Source: Favolaschia claudopus
Lineage: Eukaryota > Basidiomycota > Agaricomycetes > Agaricales > Mycenaceae
DNA length: 64,000 bases
Assembly (NCBI GenBank): GCA_037176885.1
Contig: JAWWNJ010000052.1
Location: 806,001 to 870,000 of the forward strand
Direction: 5' to 3'
In this document: positions 43,436-54,038 of the stretch, one piece after another
Numbering within the stretch: the first letter of the stretch is position 1
Layout: each line of letters opens with the position of its first letter
Program-made: the position numbers and the translations under genes
Notes under the pieces: model-generated
Database searches by the model: none
The model's input: only the letters and a program-made list of their open reading frames with translations
What the model was told of the DNA's origin: nothing

Positions 43436-45607
43436 AGGACCCCCGACAACCACCTATGATGCCTGCCCGCAAAATTTTCAATTCGGATAAAACATGCTCA
43501 AAATTCGCGCGCACCCTGCCCGGATTCGGATGAGAAATCAACTTTTTGGCGGCCAAGCCTGGTCAAAAATTCGGATAAAGCATGGGTGGTTGCCGACAAG
43601 CCTGGCCGACGTTCGGATAACCTGGGCTGCCGACGGCTTGGATGAGGATCTGCGGCTGGCCATTGACGGAATTCGGGTCAGTTGTCAACCAAATCATGGT
43701 AAATCAGTGAAATCTCATAATATCGACCTTTTCAGGCAGTTTCGGGAATATATATGAGACGCAACGCTTCGGCAGGGCCAATACCTGACGGAGCTGATAC
43801 CCGAGTTAAAGGAAGCATTTTCGCCGTCACCGAGAACCGAAGGAGCATCTGCAAGACCGTCCCAGCCGTAGGAGCAAAATTTCGATTTTTTCCTGATTTT
43901 AGGTGATTTTCTGATGCCTGGTCAACGGTTCGGATAAAACGTCGACCTCCTGGGAGGCCTGGTGCCAATTCGGATAAGAAATGCCCTATTTGGGGTCCGG
44001 ATAAGATGTCCCAAATTCCGGATTTTCCGGGCACTGTGGCCCGCAAACCCCATGAATTTCACGCAGTTGATTCACCCAATCTTCGCCTGAAACTCACCAG
44101 AAAAGCCCATGAATTTCACGCAGAACTTGTGAATTTCACGGGGTTCAATTCACCTAGTTGGACCAAGTGAATGGAACGTTTCATGGGGTTCATTCACGTA
44201 GTTCTCCAGTGAATTTCACGGAATTATATAGTGGAATCCCGTTTCACTAGGTTCATTTCACCTTCATTTACCTGAGAATTCATTCATAAACTACGTGAAA
44301 ATTTGATTGAAAGTCCGTGAAAAATCAATTGGGCCAATCTTGCTTTGACCAGACATCGCGGGAATCCTACAACATACTACATTGCTTTACTATCTGTAGT
44401 TCACTACTGACTACTAGAATATACAGTGGTGGCAAATAGAAATTGCCGTGGCTTTTTGGTGAAAATCTGGCTGTATACTTCACCGAATGACCTCAAATGA
44501 AATGTAGAGATGGGTATGTGATACTTTTGTACCTCTTAGATCAGTCAGCAATATATTATGCCCTGAGAATGCATCAATCATAGGATGATTTCCGATTTTT
44601 GCCATATTCGGAAAAACACAATGAACCCTCAGCGAAAAGGTGTCATAATAGGATGAAAGTAAGTACTTAAGAAACAGTCCTAGTTTCCACTTTGGTTGAA
44701 TGGAATTGACGTCCCCTGATTTGAGCTCACAGCAGCCGCTCAAAGTTGGCTATTTTCACACAAAATAGCTGAAAATGCAGAGAAAATAGCTAAAAGGACC
44801 AACTTCAAGCAGCCGTTGTGAGCTCAAATGAAGTTCAACTCCAGTCAATCAAAGCGATAACTAGCATTGTTTTTCAAGTACTTTCATCCTGTTATGACAC
44901 TTTTTTGCTGAGGATACATTGAGCTTTTCCAGATATGGCAATAATTTGAAACTGTCCTGTTATTAATGCATCGTCAGGGCATAATAGATAGCTGAGTATT
45001 CTAAGTGGTACAGTAGTATCATATATTTATCTCTATATCTTATCTCAGGTCATTCGGTGAAGTATACAGCAAGATTTTGGCCAAAAAGCCACGGCAATTT
45101 CTATTTGCCACCACTGTATGACCTTACTTAGTTGCAACAAATTACCGAACACTATATAGATTGAATTTCTTGATATGTATAGGGTGAGCGCAACCAGTAC
45201 TGATGACCGGAACCATGTACCTTGCTCGGAGCAACTCTGACCCCATGAATTTCACCCAGTTTGAGAGTGAATTTCAGAGAGTCCCACCTTGGCTAAAATT
45301 GCAATTTTTCAACGATTCCAGGTGACTTGATTCAACCAATTTTCAAGTGAATTTCACGTAGTTGGAATACAGGTATCCCAAGCCAAATTCATGCACTTTC
45401 ATTCACCCAATAACAAGGTGATATTCACGTAGCTCAGCATGGCATACAGGAAGTACGTGAATCAGGTACTTGAATTTCCAACTACGTGAATCTAAATTCA
45501 CTTGAAAATTGGTTGAATCGCGAATTTCATGCAACGGCTAAGTGAAACTCACGGGGTTTTACAACCACAGTGCGGGGCAGGCATCATAGGTGGTTGTCGG
45601 GGGTCCT
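43436..45607. mobile_element. 2.17-kb TIR element with phased iterons, 8-bp TSD
   Basis: The inverted ends aggacccccgacaaccac match for 33 bp (43436-43468; 45575-45607) and gccgtctt flanks both sides (43428-43435, 45608-45615). Near the left end ttcggataa-type motifs lie at 43482, 43525, 43570, 43612 and again at 43929, 43969 and about 43996, about 42-45 bp apart within each cluster. Regions 44045-44350 and 45240-45560 hold many copies of gtgaatttcacg-like motifs in both orientations. The centre holds a later MITE (44425-45116). No transposase is encoded. The 8-bp duplication fits hAT or KDZ-type machinery. Confidence 0.8.
44425..45116. mobile_element. 692-bp foldback MITE, family A copy 2
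   Basis: Same ends as 7654-8337 (cagtggtggcaaatagaa), TA at 44423-44424 and 45117-45118, and the same long palindromic build. Sequence divergence from copy 1 is clearly visible, so the two are not recent sisters. Confidence 0.92.
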
Positions 45608-45933
45608 GCCGTCTTCCGGAGAGAAACGACCGGCTACGTCCCCCGCTGGCACACCGCGTCGACCTCGAATACGCCGTACAGCTTGCAATTTGGACCCCAA
45701 AATCTCGGAGGCGATGGCAGATAGCGGCTCGGAATCAGACTTTGTACCAGATTAGAATATTTGGAAGGTATATATTGTTCAGGTTGTATTGAAACAGGCG
45801 GAGAGAAGAGGAAGAAAGACAAAAGAAAGAGACTGTCTCATGCATCAAAGTGTGATCGCCCGAAAGCCGAGACTGATGCGGATTGCCGCCGATGTCAATC
45901 AGTGGCGCTTTCCGCCACCTCGCGTGGCAAGAT
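45608..45933. other. No gene recognised
   Basis: Right flank of the 2.17-kb element, then a purine tract ending gagactgtctcatg near 45835. Confidence 0.45.
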
Positions 45934-46243
45934 CAAATTCCGAGATCCGGGTTTAGAGTGCCGTGTGCGCGACCTGGTACAGCCACTCGGACGCGGCACG
46001 CGGCCGATGGCACGATAGACCACGTACATTGATACAGTGGCGGCAACATCTGATGTCACCCCAAAAAAGGAAATTCTCATCAATTCAACAAATTCCGAGA
46101 TCCGGGTTTAGAGTGCCGTGTGCGCGACCTGGTACACCCACTCGGACGCGGCACGCGGCCGATGGCACGATAGACCACGTACATTGATACAGTGGCGGCA
46201 AAATCTGATGTCACCCCAAAAAAGGAAATTCTCATCAATTCAA
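45934..46243 (+). repeat. 155-bp tandem duplication
   Basis: 45934-46088 and 46089-46243 differ at only a few bases (ggtacagcc/ggtacaccc; gcaacatc/gcaaaatc). Each unit begins caaattccgagatccggg and includes flanking DNA plus the left end of a TA-type MITE (cagtggcggcaa). So the duplication arose after that MITE inserted. Confidence 0.9.
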
Positions 46244-46549
46244 CTCGGTTTCTTTTCTGTGCCCTGTTTTCTGTGGTCGGACCTTTCACAGTGCATTCCA
46301 GACATAGATTTGAAACACATGCACCCTTTTCCATCTTAGGATACCTCGAAAATTGACACTTTTTGGGCAAGACTTCCCAACCATCTTTGGCCCAGTTCTC
46401 CTCAATGAATGGACCTATCTTTCTCAATCTTGCCTGTGGATTTGCCGTTCCAATGGATTTGTGCCCTGATGGCGATGGCAAGGGCAGATTAGGGGCGGAT
46501 TGATAAAAATTTTCTTTTTTGGGGGTGACATCAGATTTTGCCGCCACTG
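46190..46549. mobile_element. 360-bp Tc1/mariner-type MITE
   Basis: Inverted ends cagtggcggcaaaatctg, about 28 bp or more; TA at 46188-46189 and 46550-46551. The right half recurs at 21303-21500. No ORF. Confidence 0.88.
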
Positions 46550-46575
46550 TATACTGTGACTGTGACATAGTCTTA

Positions 46576-46944
46576 CAGTTGCGGCAAAATCAATTTACTT
46601 ACCAAATAAGGAAATTTTCATCAAATCCGCTCTACCACACAACAAAACCACCACAAGCACGTTGAAATAGCACCAAGCGCCTGTACTCCCGGATTTGAGC
46701 CGGTCTACGCCCAAAAAACAACCGGATTTGTCATGTTTCTCACTGTTTTTGGCTGCACTTTATGAGACAAAGTTGCTGGTTATCCCGGCGAAACCAATAC
46801 AAAGACGCCAGTTTTTTTACATCAGGAATACAGACTAGCAGTTCTTAGTAGTCTTATCAACTTACCGCTCGAAAAAAACGAGCAAAAGGAGCGAATTGAC
46901 GAGAATTTCCTTATTTAGTAAGTAAATTGATTTTGCCGCAACTG
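46576..46944. mobile_element. 369-bp Tc1/mariner-type MITE
   Basis: Inverted ends cagttgcggcaaaatcaa, about 48 bp; TA at 46574-46575 and 46945-46946. The ends are related to those of the element 26 bp to its left (CAGTgGCGGCAAAAT). No ORF. Confidence 0.88.
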
Positions 46945-47189
46945 TATGTTTACCGCGCCCCTCCACCCATGTCAGAATGTTATTAGCTAATATGTACTAT
47001 ATAAGCAGGTTTCACGTCGCGTATATCTCCCTCAAAAATTGTGTTCTTTCCTCTTTTTTTGAGGGAATGCTCATTATATTACCTGAAACTACCTTTCTGC
47101 CTCCTCAGACTTTTGATATGTAACAACATGGGGTGCTGTTATTCCCCGGTGTAGCGTTTCAATCCTTATTGAAGGTCCGTGTTTCGCAT

Positions 47190-47760
47190 TTCTCGCTTGT
47201 GTCCATTGTGATTACCGTATCCAGCCCTATGATCTCCATGCGCTCATGGAAGCCCATCTTGAATTGGGTCTCAGCACCGACACTGACGATTTCCACCGCT
47301 CCTCTGTGCTTCGAGTTCTCAAGACCAAGACAGCTACAGTACATATCATGGCCAGTCTCTCTTGCTCTACTAAGTCCAGATGTCGGCGGGCGCCGTCAGT
47401 CTTCGGGCCAAGGCGGGCGTAACCGACGCTTCAGCTTTTGTAATCCCGGCAGCCATGTGCAAATGGATACCGGCCGCCATTATTGATTACGCACTTCCCG
47501 GGCTCTTGTCCCGCTCTCGCTTGGCGACACGTAGACCCCGCTCCACACGCAAGTCCCACACTCGGAAGCCTGCGCATAAGGCTAGTGCAGTAGCCAGCAG
47601 CTCCGCTACCACACTTGGTATGTTCTTGTTGTTAGTCGACAATGGATGCTGGCTAACGAGTCTATTATAGAGTTACTCTCCGACTCGACGCTTTCTGACT
47701 CAATGTTCTCTGACTCGACACTCTCAGGCTCCGAAATCATTGACCTTACATGGCTGAATT
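47190..47760 (+). pseudogene. Hypothetical agaricomycete-type protein, partial
   Basis: One frame gives PYDLHALMEAHLELGLSTDT followed by DFHRSSVLRVLKTKTATVHI and MASLSC (about 47219-47370). Near 47450 another frame gives PAAIIDYALPGLLSRSRLAT and a basic serine-rich stretch. A GT-AG intron at 47619-47671 then leads to ELLSDSTLSDSMFSDSTLSG and a stop at 47760. The intron and acidic serine tail look genuine. The frame change near 47380 indicates a missing splice or an indel. I do not recognise a domain. Confidence 0.35.
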
Positions 47761-47844
47761 GACAACTCAAGCGATGCATTAGGTAAATCTATTCCTTGAC
47801 TATCTTTTGTTAACCTAGCCGTCAGGGTCGTAGGCTGGATTTGA

Positions 47845-48399
47845 AACACCTGTACTAGATTTGAACTTACGGATAGGTCAGGTGTGAAACCATTCTATCT
47901 ACACCTCTTCCCTCCCCACCTGGCCCACCTTTGTCCGATTCGTGCTCTTGCGAATTGGCTGTATGCCTCAGATATTGAAGATGGGTTTCTTTTCCGAAAA
48001 ATAGTATCTGGCGACCGAGTTTCTCGAGAGAACACACACATGGTGACGTCCCAAACACATTTCATTATATATCATTCTAATACTTGCTTTCAGACGAGCG
48101 AGTGCTTTCTGGAGATGTTCAGAAACAATTTGCTTGATATTGAGATTGACCCGGCGCCATATGGTACCCATTCGTTCCGTCGTGGCGGCTGCCAATGGTT
48201 ATATAGTTGTTGTCGTTGGGGGCTGATTCGTATTTGCGACTGGGGTGGCTGGAGTACCGAGTTCAGCAACTTGACCATTGTCAAGTACTTGATTTCTTAC
48301 GCCGATGAACCGTCCGAGCGTCGTGAAGACTATTTGAATCCTAACCGCCCTCCGACGAAGAGATGTTTTAGTTGCGGTAGAACATGTCATTGTATCTAA
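47845..48399 (+). pseudogene. Crypton-like tyrosine recombinase, C-terminal half
   Basis: The frame enters at about 47845 without a start: FELTDRSGVKPFYLHLFPPH, LCPIRALANWLYASDIEDGF, LFRKIVSGDRV. A 51-bp GT-AG intron (48042-48092) splits HM from TSECFLEMFRNNLLDIEIDP. Then come GTHSFRRGG (the HxxR pair), WGLIRICDWGGWSTEF and LTIVKYLISY, where the tyrosine is the likely nucleophile, and a CFSCGRTCHC end. This is the catalytic half of a tyrosine recombinase, as in fungal Cryptons, which would integrate circular DNA without a fixed TSD. The N-terminal arginine motif and DNA-binding half are absent. Confidence 0.7.
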
Positions 48400-48543
48400 T
48401 TCAATAGTACTTGATTCCTGTTCCAATTTGTATACAAATAGTATTCAATTACTTGTTTGGCTTGACTTGACTTCAATTCGCACAAATCATGACATGAAAG
48501 CGTCAATTTGAATTAAAGAGACTGTTATATAGATGAGCCACTA

Positions 48544-49904
48544 CTAGTCGTCCTCCCCTTCCTCCTCTTCCTCCCCCAAGTCCATCCCCACCAACCCTTT
48601 GAGCTCCCGATAGCGAGCCGCAATCGTCGAGGCTTTTCTCATCACACAATACTGGCCACCCTTACGGTAAGTCAATTGCTCGGGAGTGAGTTCTTGAATA
48701 GCAATTGCAGCGATACGAGTGACCTCTTCCTTCCGTCGAGTAAGTTGCTTGAGTAGCGGGGTGTATTTCATACGCTGAAGCACCCCATCCTTTCCAGGTA
48801 CGGAGTACTTGGCCCAGAATTCGTCGATTGAAGGCGCAGCCAGGATAGCTGTAACAAGGGTCTGAAAGAAATGAGACGGACAAATTACATTGAAATGAAG
48901 GACGTACTTTCCAATCAAAAGAGTTTTTCTTGACGCCTTGCCACTGAGATGATTTCCAATACTTGTACACGCGCGACCAATACTTGACGGCGATGGGAAC
49001 ACCCTTGATAGTAAGCGAAGACGTTCCAGGCCAACGAGGAGAGTTGTCGTCCCATTCCACCAACAGCGAGTTGACACCGCGGTGCGCGTAGCTGATTGCA
49101 GGGGGATCCGGAACATCCTCTTCACTGAACCGTGAGAGCGATTCCACCTGCGAGGAGCAAGGTGCGTGTCGGGATGTTGTCAGTGGCCGGATTCGGGTCA
49201 GAGGCGGAGGTGGCAGCAATGAAGGGAGGGGGAGATGGCGATGTTATGTGTATATCGGCTGGTTCGTCAGCGGGGGTAGGCCGCACTGGGAAGAAATCCT
49301 GCGGTGGAGTTCCCTAATCTTTTGATAAGCATTTCGCCACCCGACAGATATATGCTATTCCAACCATCGGGCAGCATGATCATCTTGGAGGCGGACATGT
49401 CCAGCGGCAACAGGTGGCGTTGTTGGCGTTGATGTGGGTAGATCGCCACCCGACAGATATATGCTATTCCAACCATCGGGGCAGCATGATCATCTTGGAG
49501 GCGGACATGTCCAGCGGCAACAGGTGGCATTGTTGGCGTTGATGTGGGTAGAGCTGCGGGGCTGGGGTTTGTAGAGGGATCTGTTTTGATCAAGTACGCT
49601 GGGGTCGAACGGAAATTTAGCGACGATCATCTCAGCCTGAGTAACCCGTTGGTCAGTATGTAGAATGTAGAAACATAAACAGAAGAACATACCCAGGGCT
49701 TTATTCTAGCCTTTTCGTTCGCTGTCCGCAAGTCCTTCGAGCGCTCTGTGAGGGGGACGTGCAGGGTGCGTACAACCATCCGCAGCCGCGAAAAGGATCT
49801 CGCGCCGGGTGACAGACGCCTTCGGCTTGGTTTTCCTGTCCCACTCGCCCTGCGGGCACCCTTGTGTGTGTTTGTAGCAGTCTAAACGGAATGAACGAGT
49901 TCAT
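48544..49904 (-). pseudogene. Expanded agaricomycete hypothetical protein, with internal duplication
   Basis: The 3' exons are clear: SLSRFSEEDVPDPPAISYAH, LVEWDDNSPRWPGTSSLTIK, AVKYWSRVYKYWKSSQWQG up to FDWK, a GT-AG intron (48910-48863, in phase), then TLVTAILAAPSIDEFWAKYS, TYRKGGQYCVMRKASTIAAR and an acidic GEEEEEGEDD tail ending at 48544. Upstream, an intron at about 49690-49637 joins NEKARIKPW to AEMIVAKFPFDPSVLDQNRS, and IMLPDGWNSIYLSGGEMLIKR lies at 49320-49400. I recognise this as a protein family of unknown function that is very abundant in Agaricomycetes. A 109-bp tandem duplication (49334-49552) inside an exon shifts the frame, so this copy is probably broken. Confidence 0.55.
49334..49552. 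repeat. 109-bp tandem duplication inside an exon
   Basis: 49334-49442 and 49443-49552 are nearly identical (both begin tcgccacccgacagatat). They differ by one extra g and one g/a change. The length is not a multiple of three, so it disrupts the reading frame. Confidence 0.92.
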
Positions 49905-50033
49905 CTAAAATCCATAACTGATAATTAAGAGTACGTACCGGTCCCACTGAGCACGATCGCCACTAAATTCCTTCAACGATTGATAAGAGCTGTTTTATTC
50001 CCCGTATATGCCAGCCGGAAGGTCTTGCAGTGT

Positions 50034-50505
50034 TCACTGAGCTGCGGGTTTGTAAGTGTCGCCCTGGAAGTGGTCAAGAGTTAGATGAATATATACTGTA
50101 GATGAAAACAGACGTATAGAAAGGGAGATACAATCGAATATATTGCGTTGGAAAACCAGATCCCGTGTCGTAGTCGCCAGGGAAAGGAAGAGCCGGGTCG
50201 TTGTCATTTGAAAGATCCTTGGGCATGAAGAAAGCGCCGAGAACCAGCAGGAGAGCTTCAGATAGAGGGAGGAGAACGAGAACGGTGCCGGCGACGAAGA
50301 CGAGGACGGTGACGGTGTCGAGGTGAGACCAGAAAGGGGCGGCCGCGGCGCAGACGCCCCGTGGCGTCGCCCTCGATGCGATCGAGGGCGAGCCGATACA
50401 GGACGGAGCTGTGAAACCACGCGAATCAGTTTGTTTACGGAGTTTTGACAAGACGGCCGACGGAGGCCGAAAACCTCCCAGTCCTAAGCGAAAAGATAGT
50501 CCCAC
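50034..50505 (-). CDS. Hypothetical protein with a hydrophobic segment
   Basis: The 143-codon frame from ATG 50505 contains LDTVTVLVFVAGTVLVLLPL, which continues SEALLLVLGAFF, a strongly hydrophobic run able to span a membrane, followed by an acidic LSNDNDPALPFPGDYDTGSG stretch. Beyond 50160 the frame loses coding character; a GT-AG intron (about 50126-50062) could join it to a short GDTYKPAAQ end. No family recognised, and the adjacent frame is also open, so this may be chance. Confidence 0.25.
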
Positions 50506-51558
50506 GCGATCGGCGGCACACGCCGCGTGACGGGACTGTTATATCCCCGGAAGAATCCGCGGTTATTTGACACAGTATGTCCATCAAAAATTCTGTGCAG
50601 ATGTGGCAGTTTAATAGTATGTCCTTATCACGGGCAACCCAAAGGGTCACCGGTCACCGGGCAAGGACTGAGGTCAATGAGAGGAAGTATAAAAAAGCAA
50701 GAATAAAATGAGATCAAAAGGGCTCAAAAGGACGCCCTGAGCGGAGCGTTCACACATTCCTTTTTGCGGCTCCTTTTTCACACCATTCTTTTTTTTTTTT
50801 CAGTTTTGGCCAGAATTGCCCAATTCACTCGGTTTTTTTGGTAGGTCTTCCATTTTTAACTATTCAAATTGAAAAGAAAAGAAAAGAAAGAAAAAACAAC
50901 CCCCCGGCAAAAAACGAAGAGAATACAGAAAATACAGAAAACAGCAAAAAGGAGAACAAAAAGGGAGCGAAAAGGGGGAAGACTATTATATGCGCAACCT
51001 CTGTCAGAAAACGCTTTTCCCAAAATGACACCTCTCGATTGCGTTTGATGGCTGTAATAGTGTAACATTAGAGAGTTTGCGGTGAGCCGCCAGAAGCCAC
51101 CTGGCGGCTCTAATGGCATGCGGATTGGAGCGGCTATGCTGTCTGGCGGCTCGTTTGGCGGCTGGTACTTAAGACTGGTTCAAATTTGGTTTTGCAAGTC
51201 TATTCTTAGTACTTAGTCATCATGAAGGCAGAGAAAACCATATATTGTGATTCCGAGGATTTCCGCTTGATCCAGAGGGAGTCCGCTGATCCCGAGTGAT
51301 GGATGGTGATGGGAACACAGTTTGACAGACACCCACATGGATCTGCCATGTCGGATGCCTTCTTTCCCTTTTTCGACTGTCTGCGAAGAATTTAAGCTTC
51401 CTAAACATCACTCTCAAGGACACAACTGCCATTGAATACAGCCTGGGCTGTTACAATACACAAAAGTCACGGATTAACCCTAAAGAAAGCTCTCCGCATT
51501 TCTCTCCACTTCCCATCAAATTTGATCCCCTCATCAGAAAAATCGACATTTTACGGAC
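50506..51558. other. No gene recognised; purine tract and ggcggct repeats
   Basis: A long A/G tract lies at 50870-50985, followed by gactattatatgc. Six or so tggcggct-like units in both orientations lie at 51070-51165. No coding pattern. Confidence 0.5.
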
Positions 51559-51861
51559 GAGACGAGCTGACGAGCTAAGAATTGAGCGCCCCTAATGAGA
51601 CTGCGGTTCGTCAGATGCTTAGGGCTGATATGGACCGTAGAGTTGCCGGAGAGAGATTCTTGGTTTCGAACTCAACACCTATGGCTTTGCCACAATGTCA
51701 TACAGGAGATACTTACAGAATTCAGTTTTGTTGGGCCTTATGTCGACTCGGAACAGCTGTATAATTGCTTAGAATAAGTAGACTCAATGTATATTTAATT
51801 GTGCTTTGAATGGATTGTAGCGAGCTTCCCCTCCTATGTGGACCATGTCCACATACATCAT
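51559..51861 (+). repeat. Candidate Helitron terminus joined to a helicase-tail copy
   Basis: 51559-51595 repeats the 37-bp terminus seen at 24635-24671, here ending CTAA before T. Bases 51593-51861 then match, inverted, the end of the helicase fragment and its downstream DNA at 25800-26065 (RQMLRADMDRRVA readable). The junction truncates the helicase copy exactly at the shared terminus, as expected for an insertion end. Confidence 0.6.
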
Positions 51862-52017
51862 ATTCAATGTACGTGGTCTACTTGTCAACTTCGTGACAAG
51901 GCAGATACCTAATTTGGAAATTGTTACTGTACATGTGCACTCACTTTTTACCCAGTGGGTGCAGAAATCACTATAAGAAGGAAGACTAGAGATCCCCCGG
52001 GTCAAAAGTCTCAAAAT

Positions 52018-52312
52018 TCACAAAATATTTTTTTCTCCCACGGATTTCGCGCTCTTGGTACGGGCCGAGACATAGCCGGTGGCTGTACAATTCCATCGGC
52101 GCATCAAATGTCTGCCGCACCATTGAACCTTGACCAAATCTCAATCAACACCAAGAATTCTTGTTATGGATGTTTGCTAGGTGATGTACTGGCTAACTTT
52201 AAGCCATAAACCGATGCCTTTCTCTCAGAAATCGGGAGTTAGACACACACAGTTTCGAGATTTTGCGCTTTTCTAACCCTAGACTAGGGTCACTCCCGTT
52301 TTCTCTGAAATG
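52018..52312 (-). repeat. ~295-bp dispersed repeat, copy 2
   Basis: Inverted relative of 33126-33420, with conserved ends and a diverged middle; contains the palindrome ccctagactaggg. Confidence 0.6.
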
Positions 52313-52597
52313 TGACAAGACTGGACTACTTACATAACGTAAACAAATCTTATTATTATATATTTATCTGGTAATGTGTGTTGGCTGTCGGCAGTAGCTA
52401 AGTTGCATGAGCATTGTGACCGTGACTCTTGGCGTGATGACATCATGGAGCCGACCTTTGATTGTTCCGCTTCATTTTCGTTTCTGAACCTGCTGCCGAC
52501 GGGCACCGCCGGCCATCTATCGGCTATTCTATATATAGTCGTTTCTAGTATATACTCTCTACGCGACTACGTCTACCTTGTCTCAGCATCTCTGTCA

Positions 52598-53022
52598 ATG
52601 GCTTCCTGTATTGATCGAGAGTACGCCAAGGCAGAAGGTTTTGACATGTCCCTATTATCGCTCGGATGCAGATGGCACTGAAAAACAGCAAAGGAAAGAT
52701 CACTCACTATGTGGAGCTCCTCATGGCTGTCGGACCCCATCAGGAAAAGCAACGCTTTCAGGTTACAGGATTAGGAAAGGCCAGGGTCTTCATTGGGTAT
52801 GATTGGCTGTTCAAGCATAACCCAGAAGTTAATTGGCGGTCTCAGAAAATTGTCTTTAGTCGCTGCCCTCCAGAGCTTAAGCCAGATGCCAAGACAGTAG
52901 ATTGCAAGATCTACCCCCTGTCACGGGATTTGTGCCTGACAGATTCTCGAGCGAAAAGAAAGTCGCTCAAAGTCGTTCATTTCTGCTCGGATTACTGGGT
53001 GGAATACTCGCAGACTTTGTAA
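52598..53022 (+). pseudogene. Ty3/Gypsy protease-RT junction fragment
   Basis: One frame gives CIDREYAKAEGFDMSLLS (52600-52660). A shift of frame then gives KGKITHYVELLMAVG, FQVTGLGKARVFIGYDWLFK and HNPEVNWRSQKIVFSRCPP. This is the second half of a Gypsy retropepsin (the ILGYDWL-type strand with 'HNPxIDW'). It is followed by the first RT residues (KIYPLSRD). The catalytic DSG triplet should lie just upstream but is absent. The RT core is also missing. Confidence 0.7.
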
Positions 53023-53135
53023 TTGCACGCTTGACCAATTGACTTAGGAATCAGACCAAGCTTCGTGAGCATCGGCGGATCCATATTATGCAACACGTAG
53101 ATTTGGACGATAAGTTACATAGCTATTAAGCCGCC

Positions 53136-54030
53136 TTAAGACCCTACATTGAACGATTTGTGAGGATGCTGGAAGAAGACGCGTACTGATGTGCTTTCTC
53201 CAGGGAAATAGCGGTGGGAATGATCGGAAGCGACGTAGACCTCCAGGTGTACATGGAGAAACTGCCGAAACCCAAGATGAGAATCTGGCTGAGGGGCGAT
53301 GTCGATATATGTTAGTGAGGTGAATTGCGCGAGAATGCCTTCAGGATACCGTGTGATCCAAGCTGGTCGGTCAAACAATGACCCAAGACCCGGTGCCGTA
53401 CTAACAGAGCCTTTCAACGCATAAGCAGCTTGAACTATCGAATTTTCTCTCCGAAAAATCTGAAAGTCGGGGGAGACGACGGAGTAACGACCGCTGAATA
53501 CGTTGAGAGGTAGCGGCACAGGGGTGGAAGGGTGTTGAGAGTGTGCGGAAGCGAAAGCGCGAGCTTGGGATAGTAGCGAGCGCAGGAGGGCAGCCTGCGA
53601 CTGGTGTACACCTTGACTAGAGGGAACAAGATTTGTGTAGTCGACCCTCGAATGTATTTCCTGGCGGAGGGAAAGAGGGACCTGCAGCATGTTATAAGGA
53701 GGCAGAATGAATATGTATCCTGGGCCGACCTTCTCTGCATGGTGGGGTGCTTTCTCACTCCCTATGACGTGTACGGTCTGGTACAAGTCGAGGGTGGAAT
53801 GGCGACCATGATCCACAGACCGCTGCGGACCACAAGTCGAACAATCACTGGGAATGACAACACAGTCCAGCCATCGGGACACCAGGGACACCTGTGAGGT
53901 TGTCAGAAATCGGCACGCGCCACGGTGTACATGTACTGACCTGGGGTTCCTCCAGAAGACACTGAGAGGCAACTTGGGATGGTCGGGAGACATTACGATT
54001 AGGAGGACAAGTTCAAACAAGTAAAGAAAT
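53136..54030 (-). CDS. Hypothetical spliced protein
   Basis: The main exon (53891-53136) encodes VSLVSRWLDCVVIPSDCSTC, YIFILPPYNMLQVPLSLRQE, QAALLRSLLSQARAFASAHS, then DRPAWITRYPEGILAQFTSL and VRVFFQHPHKSFNVGS before the stop. A 49-bp GT-AG sequence (53940-53892) with a ctgac branch-like motif could join it, with a change of frame, to SQVASQCLLEEPQ. Upstream of that I find no in-frame ATG, so the gene may be 5'-truncated. The uninterrupted length and even composition suggest a real gene, but I recognise no domain. Confidence 0.35.
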
Positions 54031-54038
54031 GCGGCGAG

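Noticed and set aside
43012..43437. 141-codon ORF as a gene
   Set aside because: No domain, start context or splice support, and its stop coincides with an element boundary.
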